Both the position numbers and the translations under genes were made by a program. Shown piece by piece: positions 7,035-13,672 of a stretch of 32,619 nt of DNA. The notes under the pieces are model-generated. The model searched no databases. It saw only the letters and a list, made by a program, of their open reading frames with translations, and was not told the DNA's origin. The stretch covers positions 1 to 32,619 of the IMG/VR virus record IMGVR_UViG_3300034104_001094; one strand, given 5' to 3'. The number at the start of each line of letters is the position of its first letter. Position 1 is the stretch's first letter. This DNA comes from a virus.

Positions 7035-8780
7035 ATGGTAGATATTCGCATTAGATTAAATCAAATAAACGCAGATTCAATAGCAACTTCAGCTTTTGCT
7101 TCTAAAACAGAACTACAAGCAAATACTAATGCTTTAACTGCTAATACGTATAACACACTATTAGCCGCTCAAGCAAACGATGTTGCTACCCTAAACAGTG
7201 CTCGTGCTAATGACTTCACTACGTTCACAACTCTAACTGCTAATACATACAATACGCTGCTAGCAGCTCAAGCAAACGATTGGGCTACTCTACTAACAGC
7301 TAGAGCAAATGACTTCTCCACGTTCACAACTCTAACAGCTAATACCTATAATACGCTGCTAGCAGCTCAAGCAAACGATGTTGCTACTTTAAATAGTGCT
7401 CGTGCCAATGACGGGGTAACACTAGCCTCAGCCCAAGCTAATGACGGAGTTACTCTAGCTAGCGCCCGTGCTAACGACTTTGCTACTTATACCACTCTAG
7501 CTGGTATGATTAGTAACTCTACCTCTAATACAAATATCGTGGTAGGGAATGTAAGCCTCTCTAATACCACTGTATTCATTCAAGCTGGTGATGGAGTGTT
7601 ACTAAGTTCTAACACTACATCAAAAACACTAACCATTGCCACTTCAATGAGCAATGTAACTTCACAAACTATTGCCATAACTGGAACCTCAAATTCTTTT
7701 ACATTGACAAAGTCTGCAGCTAATGCTAACATGGTACTAGTAATGTATAATGGCTTAGTACAAGATCCTTCTCGTTATAGCATATCTGGCACAACTTTAG
7801 CGCTAAATAATGTAGCACCTCTTATAGCAGGAGCTAATATTGAAGTTCGTTACTTTGACTTCTTTAGTCTGCCTGGGGTGAGTGCTGGTGGAGGTGCTTA
7901 TACCTTCCAAGGTGAAGTGAGCGGTTATACTTCTGGTGGGTACGGTGGTGGTAATGTAATAGATAAATTTTCCTTTACTACTGATGCTAATGCAACGGAC
8001 GTAGGAGATCTTTCGGTGGCCAGGCGCGCGGGCTTAGCCGGTCAGAGTTCTAGCGCGAGCGGTTATACTTCCGGAGGTATGGTAGACGCGAGTACTGCAG
8101 TATTAAATACTATAGACAAGTTTCCTTTTGCTTCTAATGCAAATGCTACAGACGTAGGCGATCTTACACAAGCAAGAAAAAAAGTTGCTGGACAAAGTTA
8201 TAGTACACACGGATATTCTTCAGGCGGGGATGCAGGCGCGACGCCGACGGTGACTAGAAGTAATGTAATAGATAAGTTTCCGTTTGCTGCAGATGGAAAC
8301 GCAACAGATGTAGGTGATTTAACTGAGACAAGATGGGGGCAATCTGGACAAAGTTCTAGTACACACGGATATACATCAGGCGGAGTTCCGCCTTCTAATG
8401 CCTCAGGTAACACTATAGATAAGTTTCCGTTTGCTTCTAATGCAAATGCTACAGACGTAGGTGATCTAGTTTCTGGTCGTCGTGATATTGCTGGACAGAG
8501 TTCTAGCACACATGGATACGTGACTTCTGGTAATAGCACAACAATACATAAGTTCTCTTTTGCGTCTGACGGTAATGCGACAGCTATAGGATCTGTACTG
8601 CCCGCTGGAGGTCAGTATGGCTCAGTAGGTCAGAGTTCTACTACTAATGGGTATAGTACTGGAGGTTCGTCTGTATATGGATCGGATATTCAAAAGTTTT
8701 CGTTTGCAGTAGACGGAAACGCTACGGACGTAGCTAGTCTAACAGTTGGTAGATATAGTGGTGCGGGACAACAGGTGTAA
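7035..8780 (+). CDS. Fibre with AND[YF] stalk and six kelch-like blades
   Basis: This 581-residue protein is a shorter relative of the 4053 protein. The N-terminus IRIRLNQINADSI...ASK resembles that of the 8784 protein rather than 4053. Residues 36-156 are eleven uninterrupted 11-residue units. The next region contains FIQAGDGVLLSSNTTSKTL. About 211-280 is the FTL...SGTTL...IEVRYFDFF domain. Residues 296-581 hold six kelch-like blades (SGY/HGY..GG...DKFPFAS) ending GQQV, as in 4053. Blade 5 (HGYVTSGNSTTIHKF) is the shortest and most diverged. Likely a fibre with a six-bladed propeller tip. The pair of propeller genes may be alternatives or may form one assembly, and the sequence does not say which. 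Confidence 0.75.
   Translation: MVDIRIRLNQINADSIATSAFASKTELQANTNALTANTYNTLLAAQANDVATLNSARANDFTTFTTLTANTYNTLLAAQANDWATLLTARANDFSTFTTLTANTYNTLLAAQANDVATLNSARANDGVTLASAQANDGVTLASARANDFATYTTLAGMISNSTSNTNIVVGNVSLSNTTVFIQAGDGVLLSSNTTSKTLTIATSMSNVTSQTIAITGTSNSFTLTKSAANANMVLVMYNGLVQDPSRYSISGTTLALNNVAPLIAGANIEVRYFDFFSLPGVSAGGGAYTFQGEVSGYTSGGYGGGNVIDKFSFTTDANATDVGDLSVARRAGLAGQSSSASGYTSGGMVDASTAVLNTIDKFPFASNANATDVGDLTQARKKVAGQSYSTHGYSSGGDAGATPTVTRSNVIDKFPFAADGNATDVGDLTETRWGQSGQSSSTHGYTSGGVPPSNASGNTIDKFPFASNANATDVGDLVSGRRDIAGQSSSTHGYVTSGNSTTIHKFSFASDGNATAIGSVLPAGGQYGSVGQSSTTNGYSTGGSSVYGSDIQKFSFAVDGNATDVASLTVGRYSGAGQQV
7140..7502 (+). repeat. Eleven uninterrupted 33-bp AND/ANT units
   Basis: This array is the same length (363 bp) as that at 5397-5759, but the order of unit types differs (ANTYNTLLAAQ, ANDVATLNSAR, ANDF..FTTLT, ANDW..., ANDGVTLASA[QR]). 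It is therefore not a simple copy of that array. Confidence 0.9.
7920..8780 (+). repeat. Six kelch-like blade repeats, set 2
   Basis: Six repeats follow the same consensus as 6177-7031, with later blades starting HGY. Count and C-terminus (GQQV) match set 1, while loop sequences and lengths differ. Confidence 0.9.
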
Positions 8781-8781
8781 A
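8766..8781 (+). repeat. 16-nt junction repeat (copy 2)
   Basis: Identical to 7017-7032. It ends the gene with GQQV-stop and lies immediately before the next ATG at 8784. Confidence 0.8.
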
Positions 8782-8783
8782 GC

Positions 8784-10817
8784 ATGGATTTATTAAGACT
8801 CAGTATACAACAAATAAACACTACTGGTATAGATAGCACTGATATTGCATCTAAGTCCTCAGTTAACACTGTGCAGGCTAATGTAACTGCAGCTAATACT
8901 TGGGTTAATGCTAACGATCATACCACTCTTCTTAGTGCTCGTTCTAACGACTGGAATACGCTACTAACAGCTCAGTCTAATGACGGAGCTACACTGTTAA
9001 CAGCGCGAGCAAACGACTTCTCCACGTTTACAACTCTTACAGCTAATACGTATAATACTCTGTTAACAGCTCGTGCAAATGACTTTGCAACTTATACCAC
9101 TTTAAACGCTAGCATCAACTCAGTTCAGTCTAATTTAACATCTGTTATTGGTGCAGCTCCTAGTACTCTTGATACTCTAGCTGAAATCGCAGCAGCACTT
9201 GAAAATGATGCAAACATAGCAGTAACTCTTGTTACAGCTATTGGCACAGTTCAGTCAAACTTAACTACTTTAACAGGTACAACAGCAGCTAATGATTATA
9301 ATAGTTATACAACACTAACGGCAAATACATATAATACGTTGTTAGCAGCTCAAGCTAACGACTTTAATAGCTTTAATACCTTAACAGCTAATATATACAA
9401 TACTCTACTTGATACGCGTGCAAACGATTTTAATAGCTTTACTACGTTAACAGCTAATATTTACAACACCTTTGCTTATCTAAATGCTAACGTAGGCGGT
9501 GGCGGCGGTGATGTAGCTAACGCTTGGGTTAACGCTAACGACTATAACAGTTATACTACATTAACTGCAAACATATATAATACATATACCAGCCTATTTG
9601 CAAATCTGGGTGTAGGCGGCGGGAACGTTACTAATACAGTTTCTATCACTCCAGTTTTTAGCGGTGCTTTAAGAACCACCAATGCTACTCAAAGCTTAGG
9701 AACTGCTTCTTGGACTACTCTCACAGGTTATGATAATGTTATTTATGATACTAATAGCTTTACATCTGTTGCGGATAGATTTACTATACCATCTGGAGTC
9801 ACTAAAGTAAAACTTGCAGGATCTGTCGCTGGAACTAGTGCCATAGGCCAACTTATTACTCGTATTCTAAAAAATGCGAATACTGCTATAAGCTACACAA
9901 CTGAAGTAGATATTGAATCCACTGGGGCCGATAATGGCATAGCGATAACACCTGTTGTATCTGTAGTAGAAGGCGATTATTTTGTACTACAAGCATTTTC
10001 TGATAACTCAAGAACTATTTCTGTAGAATTAGTTTCTTGGTTTAGTATAGAAGTAGTAGAAGGATCTGTGCTAACTGCTACAGCTAACTTGACTATCTCA
10101 TCTGCTGGAAATGCTTGGGTTAATGCTAATGACTACGCAACTCTTCTTTCAGCACGTGCAAACGACTACAACAGTTTTACAACTTTAACTGCTAACACAT
10201 ATAATACGCTTTTAGCTGCTCAAGCTAATGACTTAGCTACCCTAAATACTGCGCGTGCTAACGATTTTAATAGCTTTAATACCTTAACAGCTAATACATA
10301 TAATACACTACTTGATACGCGTGCTAATGACTACAACAGCTTTACAACTCTAACTGCTAACATATACAATACTTTTGCATATTTAAATGCTAATGTAGGC
10401 GGCGGGGGTGGAGATGTAGCTAACGCTTGGGTAAATGCTAATGACTACGCTACGTATATAACATTACAAGCAAATCTAAATTCTGTAAGTTCTAATGTTG
10501 ACAATGTCACTGCAAACTTATATAATACTTATACATCATTAGCTAATGTGTATTCTGAAAAGTTTGAAGTAAACGGAAGTACTAATGTATTTACGCTATC
10601 TCGATCTATAACTTCAGAAGAAGCACTACTAGTTTATTTAGACGGCGTACTACAACATAGTGATTCTTATGTGATATCAGGTACTACTCTTACTATTGCT
10701 AATACAACTCCTATCCCAGTAACAACTTTAGGAGTACGTTCTCTTTCAGCACTAGCTACCTCAGCTGGTGAAAGTAGTGGGGGCTCTACATACTTAAAAA
10801 CCTTCGCTTTAGGATAA
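8784..10817 (+). CDS. Fibre with three AND[YF] blocks and a C1q-like domain
   Basis: This is a 677-residue protein. The N-terminus LLRLSIQQINTTGI...ASK is related to that of the 7035 protein. It carries AND[YF] arrays at residues 43-108, 169-272 and 448-562. A fibre motif APSTLDTLAEIAAALENDAN (about 129-148) sits between the first two; similar 'aLdTL.Elaaal.nDan' segments are common in phage tail fibres. Residues about 283-432 look like a C1q/TNF-type jelly roll (LGTASWTTLTGYDNVIYDT, FTIPSGVTKVKL, ILKNANTAI). The C-terminus is the FTL...SGTTLTIAN domain. There is no kelch propeller, so the C1q-like module may be the binding part. This is inferred. Confidence 0.7.
   Translation: MDLLRLSIQQINTTGIDSTDIASKSSVNTVQANVTAANTWVNANDHTTLLSARSNDWNTLLTAQSNDGATLLTARANDFSTFTTLTANTYNTLLTARANDFATYTTLNASINSVQSNLTSVIGAAPSTLDTLAEIAAALENDANIAVTLVTAIGTVQSNLTTLTGTTAANDYNSYTTLTANTYNTLLAAQANDFNSFNTLTANIYNTLLDTRANDFNSFTTLTANIYNTFAYLNANVGGGGGDVANAWVNANDYNSYTTLTANIYNTYTSLFANLGVGGGNVTNTVSITPVFSGALRTTNATQSLGTASWTTLTGYDNVIYDTNSFTSVADRFTIPSGVTKVKLAGSVAGTSAIGQLITRILKNANTAISYTTEVDIESTGADNGIAITPVVSVVEGDYFVLQAFSDNSRTISVELVSWFSIEVVEGSVLTATANLTISSAGNAWVNANDYATLLSARANDYNSFTTLTANTYNTLLAAQANDLATLNTARANDFNSFNTLTANTYNTLLDTRANDYNSFTTLTANIYNTFAYLNANVGGGGGDVANAWVNANDYATYITLQANLNSVSSNVDNVTANLYNTYTSLANVYSEKFEVNGSTNVFTLSRSITSEEALLVYLDGVLQHSDSYVISGTTLTIANTTPIPVTTLGVRSLSALATSAGESSGGSTYLKTFALG
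8910..9107 (+). repeat. Six 33-bp AND[YF] units
   Basis: Six consecutive 33-bp units in the 8784 gene (ANDH, SNDW, SNDG, ANDF, ANTY, ANDF types), without indels. Confidence 0.85.
9288..9599 (+). repeat. AND[YF] units with Gly-rich spacer
   Basis: Six 33-bp units (9288-9485) are followed by a 48-bp spacer encoding ANVGGGGGDVANAWVN and then two more units. The spacer is repeated at 10389-10436, and a shorter Gly-rich form recurs at 12889 and 13234. Confidence 0.85.
10125..10469 (+). repeat. AND[YF] units with Gly-rich spacer, second copy
   Basis: Eight 33-bp units (10125-10388) precede the same ANVGGGGGDVANAWVN spacer and one further unit. This is a larger-scale duplication within the same gene as 9288-9599. 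Confidence 0.85.
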
Positions 10818-10821
10818 AATA

Positions 10822-11157
10822 ATGACAGAAACATTAAAAAATGCTCGATCAAATCTAACTTCTAGCTATCAAACGCTGTACACTTGTCCTCCAGGTACTA
10901 CTGCAATGATAGTTTCGTTGTTAGCTGCTAACATAGATGGCGGTAGCACTCAAGACGTAACAATACAGTGGAGAGACTCTTCAGCCTCAAATGTACCTAC
11001 TTTTATAGCCTCTACTATTGCAGTACCTGCAGACTCTACTCTAACAGTGCTAACTAAAAACGCCCCTCTAGCTCTAGAAGCTGGAGATACTATTGAAGCT
11101 AGGTCTAATACTAGTTTTACTATTCACGCTACTGCTGTTGTGGTGGAGATTGTTTAA
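10822..11157 (+). CDS. Small beta-rich structural protein (cassette A)
   Basis: This is a 111-residue protein. It begins TETLKNARSNLTSSYQTLYT, has hydrophobic strands such as TAMIVSLLAANI and VTIQWRDSS, then IAVPADSTLTVL and LALEAGDTIEA, and ends ATAVVVEIV. A closely similar plan is seen in the 119-residue product at 13313, with a shared '..L..GD.[IL]..........v...E' end. I recall small beta-sandwich proteins like this next to fibre genes in marine phages, but their role is not established. It overlaps the next gene by one base (TAATG). The likely role is a tail-fibre accessory or a small virion protein. Confidence 0.5.
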   Translation: MTETLKNARSNLTSSYQTLYTCPPGTTAMIVSLLAANIDGGSTQDVTIQWRDSSASNVPTFIASTIAVPADSTLTVLTKNAPLALEAGDTIEARSNTSFTIHATAVVVEIV

Positions 11158-12158
11158 TGCAAAATGGTGGAATTATTGGCCAATTTGTTACCGCTAACGT
11201 TAGAGCTGCTCCAGGAATGTGGAGCATTCGTGAAGCTGAGCTTAACCGTAGAACCTCATCCTGGCCAACACTAGATGTAATACCGGATCAGGTAGTATAT
11301 GCAGCTGCCGGCTCCTATACTTTTACAGTCCCTTCAGGAATAAGCGCACTTTCAATAGTAGCTGTAGGCGGTGGTGGAGCTGGCGACGACGGCAACACTG
11401 GAGATGGAGGCGGAGGAGGCGGTGGCGGTGGCGGCTTAGCCTATGCCAATAATGTAGCAGTCACTCCAGGATCTTCGGTTAGCGTAATAGTAGGTGCAGG
11501 CGGTTCTGCAGGAAATGGTAAAAATGCTCGTGCTGAAAGTGGGGGCAATACTACTGTAACTGTAGGTTCTTTCGTTATAAGTGCTGGCGGAGGTCAAGGC
11601 GGCGCTGCTTACAGTGCTAGCCCTGGAGCAGTTGGCGGGGCATATAGCTTTACTAATACTCCTGCAAATACTACTACCGGAGGTGGTAATGGTGGCGGTG
11701 GCGGAGCCGGTTTTGATGGAGGTGGCGGTGGCGGAGGTGCTGGCGGCTATGGCAGTGCTGGTGGTAATGGCTCTACTGCTAATTCAAACTATGCCTTATA
11801 CCTTACCGGCTTTAATGGTGCCAGCGGTAGTGGTGGCGGTGGTGGGGCTGCTTATACAGCTGGAACCGCTAGTAATGGTAGTGGTGCCGGAGGTACGGGT
11901 CAACTTAATACAACTGGTGGTGGTGGGGGTGGAGCTACTCTATATAGCAGTACTAATCCTGCTACTTCTGGAACTAACGGTAATGGTAGTACTTCTACAG
12001 GATCTAAGGGTGGAGATGGTGGTTTTCCTGGTGGAGGCGGCGGAGGTAGTTTTGATGGCAACTTTGGCCTAGCCTCTACTGGAGGGTCTGGCGCTGTAAG
12101 AATAATATTCCCTGGAAACTTGCGAACATTCCCCTCAACTAGGGTGGCAGACGAATGA
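11157..12158 (+). CDS. Glycine-rich adhesin with GGIIG anchor (cassette A)
   Basis: This is a 333-residue protein. The N-terminus NGGIIGQFV...RAAPGMWSIREAE is an anchor shared with the 13669 protein (NGGVIG...RRAPGVWSAEE). It is followed by a strand motif GSYTFTVPSGISALSIVAVG and about 220 residues of extremely Gly-rich sequence. The C-terminus GSGAVRIIFPGN closes the domain. 'tftvPsG....v..vGgGG' followed by polyglycine is typical of glycine-rich phage adhesins. Some of these, such as gp38-type adhesins, use polyglycine-II helices. Low-complexity GGN codons create a long spurious frame on the same strand. It is likely a receptor-binding or fibre-tip protein. Confidence 0.65.
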   Translation: MQNGGIIGQFVTANVRAAPGMWSIREAELNRRTSSWPTLDVIPDQVVYAAAGSYTFTVPSGISALSIVAVGGGGAGDDGNTGDGGGGGGGGGGLAYANNVAVTPGSSVSVIVGAGGSAGNGKNARAESGGNTTVTVGSFVISAGGGQGGAAYSASPGAVGGAYSFTNTPANTTTGGGNGGGGGAGFDGGGGGGGAGGYGSAGGNGSTANSNYALYLTGFNGASGSGGGGGAAYTAGTASNGSGAGGTGQLNTTGGGGGGATLYSSTNPATSGTNGNGSTSTGSKGGDGGFPGGGGGGSFDGNFGLASTGGSGAVRIIFPGNLRTFPSTRVADE

Positions 12159-12565
12159 TTAGCTTAGTAATTAAAATAGATGATAGCGATAATACGATTT
12201 CAGATCCAATGCTATTGGATAATTTAAAGATGTTATACCCTAAAGCTAGTATTAATGCCTTACCTACCGGTTATGCAAAGTTTATACCTACTCCAACTCC
12301 AAATTTAGGAGTGTATGAAAAGCTAGACGGATATACCTACGTAAAAGTAGACGACTATTATACTCAACAGTATCATGTAGTACAAATGACTGATGAAGAA
12401 AAAAATATAAAACAAGATGAGGTAAAAGCTTCTTGGGCGCAAGTTGGGTTTCCGTCTTGGAGCTTTAATGAGCAACTTTGCTGCTACGAACCTCCAGTAA
12501 TAAATCCGGCGCAAAAGCGCTATGAATGGCATGAAGAAAGCCAAGCTTGGGTAGAAATTGAATGA
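12155..12565 (+). CDS. Fibre-assembly-chaperone-like protein (cassette A)
   Basis: This is a 136-residue protein with an N-terminal beta part (ISLVIKIDDSDN). The C-terminal half holds IKQDEVKASWAQVGFPSWSF and then EPPVINPAQKRYEWHEESQAW. A 'pSW.....w.pP...p....Y.W.e....W' ending is familiar from small proteins encoded beside phage fibre genes, several of which are fibre-assembly factors. The gene lies between two fibre genes and overlaps both by ATGA, and the equivalent slot in cassette B (16115) also holds a ~137-residue assembly-like protein. No enzyme motif is seen. It might instead be a minor virion protein. Confidence 0.4.
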   Translation: MISLVIKIDDSDNTISDPMLLDNLKMLYPKASINALPTGYAKFIPTPTPNLGVYEKLDGYTYVKVDDYYTQQYHVVQMTDEEKNIKQDEVKASWAQVGFPSWSFNEQLCCYEPPVINPAQKRYEWHEESQAWVEIE

Positions 12566-13311
12566 GTATATATAGAATAAACCCTGAACTATTAAAGTCA
12601 AATGGTGCTTCTAATGGTGACGTATTAACTTACGTAGCTTCTAATGCTAAAATAGAGTGGAAAGCTGCTTCAGGCGGTACTGGTGATGAGTCTAATCTTT
12701 ATAATACTTACAATACACTAACAGCTAATACCTATAATACGCTGTTAGCAGCTCAATCTAATGATGGGGCCACCCTAGCTAGTGCGTTTGCTAATGATCA
12801 TACAACCCTACTTACAGCACGAGCTAACGACTTTAACAGCTTTACCACGCTTACAGCTAACATATACAACACGTTTGCGTATCTAAACGCAAACGTAGGC
12901 GGTGGAGGTGGTGGAGGCACTATAGCTAACTTAGTTAGCGACCAGTATACGATCTCAACTACTAACACGTTCACACTAACTAAAACTGTTAGTGACGCTA
13001 ACAACATTATAGTATCTTTAGACGGTATTGTACAAAATCCGAATGATGATTACATAGTGTCTGGTACTACTCTAATATTTAATAACACTGCTCCATTACC
13101 TGCAGGTCGTGAAGTAGAAGTTAGACATATAGTAGGCGGCGGGGATGCTGCTAACACATGGCTAAATGCTAACGATTATAATAGCTATACAACGCTAACT
13201 GCAAATATTTATAATACTTTTGCCTATCTAAACGCCAATGTAGGTGGCGGAGGTGGTGGCGGAATAACCACAGGTAAAGCCATTGCTATGGCTATGATTT
13301 TCGGAGGATAA
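12562..13311 (+). CDS. Short fibre with GA-GDVL anchor and AND[YF] stalk (cassette A)
   Basis: This is a 249-residue protein. Its anchor IYRINPELLKSNGASNGDVL is shared with the 16544 and 20256 products. Five 11-residue units follow (55-109), then a Gly run, then the FTL...DGIVQ...SGTTLIFNN domain (about 130-192). Two more AND[YF] units lead into a second Gly run and the C-terminus TTGKAIAMAMIFGG. The 'GKaIAMAm.FGG' end is a sequence I recall at the C-terminus of marine phage tail proteins. The 3' codons contain GGAGG, which serves as Shine-Dalgarno for the next gene. It is probably a compact fibre or stalk unit. Confidence 0.65.
   Translation: MSIYRINPELLKSNGASNGDVLTYVASNAKIEWKAASGGTGDESNLYNTYNTLTANTYNTLLAAQSNDGATLASAFANDHTTLLTARANDFNSFTTLTANIYNTFAYLNANVGGGGGGGTIANLVSDQYTISTTNTFTLTKTVSDANNIIVSLDGIVQNPNDDYIVSGTTLIFNNTAPLPAGREVEVRHIVGGGDAANTWLNANDYNSYTTLTANIYNTFAYLNANVGGGGGGGITTGKAIAMAMIFGG
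12724..12888 (+). repeat. Five 33-bp AND/ANT units
   Basis: Five uninterrupted units (ANTY, SNDG, ANDH, ANDF, ANIY) are followed by a Gly-rich spacer. Two more units occur at 13168-13233 in the same gene. Confidence 0.85.
13303..13307 (+). promoter_or_regulatory. Strong Shine-Dalgarno GGAGG inside the preceding gene
   Basis: GGAGG lies 5 bases before the ATG at 13313, within the last codons (Gly-Gly) of the upstream fibre. It marks the junction between cassettes A and B and supports the start at 13313. Confidence 0.7.
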
Positions 13312-13312
13312 A

Positions 13313-13672
13313 ATGGCAAACCCAAATATAGTAAACGTAACGACAATATACGGAGAGACTGCCGTACTATCTGCTACCACTGCTAATGCTAACGTTGTAG
13401 CAAATCCTGCATCTAGTAGTTCTGTGTATAAAATTAATTCACTATTTGCGTCTAACTTAAATGTAGCTTCTGATATGGATTTAACTGTGGATATAATTAG
13501 ATCTGGAACTAACTATTCTCTAGCTAGAAATGTTACTATCCCGTTCAACGCTACAATAGTTGTAATTGCAAAAGACTCAACTCTATACTTACAAGAAGGA
13601 GACGCACTAAGTTGTGCAGCTTCATCTAACTCAAACGTGCAAGTAGTGTGTTCATATGAGGTGATAGCATGA
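13313..13672 (+). CDS. Small beta-rich structural protein (cassette B)
   Basis: This is a 119-residue protein. Its segments are VVANPASSSSVYKINSLFAS, DLTVDIIRSG, NVTIPFNATIVVIAKDSTLY and LQEGDALSCAASSN. It has the same strand order and 'L..GD.l' feature as the 111-residue product at 10822, and it holds the same position at the head of a four-gene cassette. It is therefore probably a diverged paralogue of that gene. A strong GGAGG site lies 5 bases upstream. Its stop overlaps the next ATG. Function is unknown; a small virion or fibre-associated protein is most likely. Confidence 0.5.
   Translation: MANPNIVNVTTIYGETAVLSATTANANVVANPASSSSVYKINSLFASNLNVASDMDLTVDIIRSGTNYSLARNVTIPFNATIVVIAKDSTLYLQEGDALSCAASSNSNVQVVCSYEVIA

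Noticed and set aside
5397-7502. 33-bp periodic repeats as a CRISPR array
   Set aside because: The units are contiguous coding repeats with no spacers. Periodicity and conservation are at the protein level, and no cas genes are present.
11581-12072. A 163-codon open frame inside the Gly-rich adhesin on the same strand, rich in Leu/Val/Ala
   Set aside because: It is the +1 reading of GGN-rich low-complexity DNA. It has no RBS and no domain, and it lies inside a well-supported gene.
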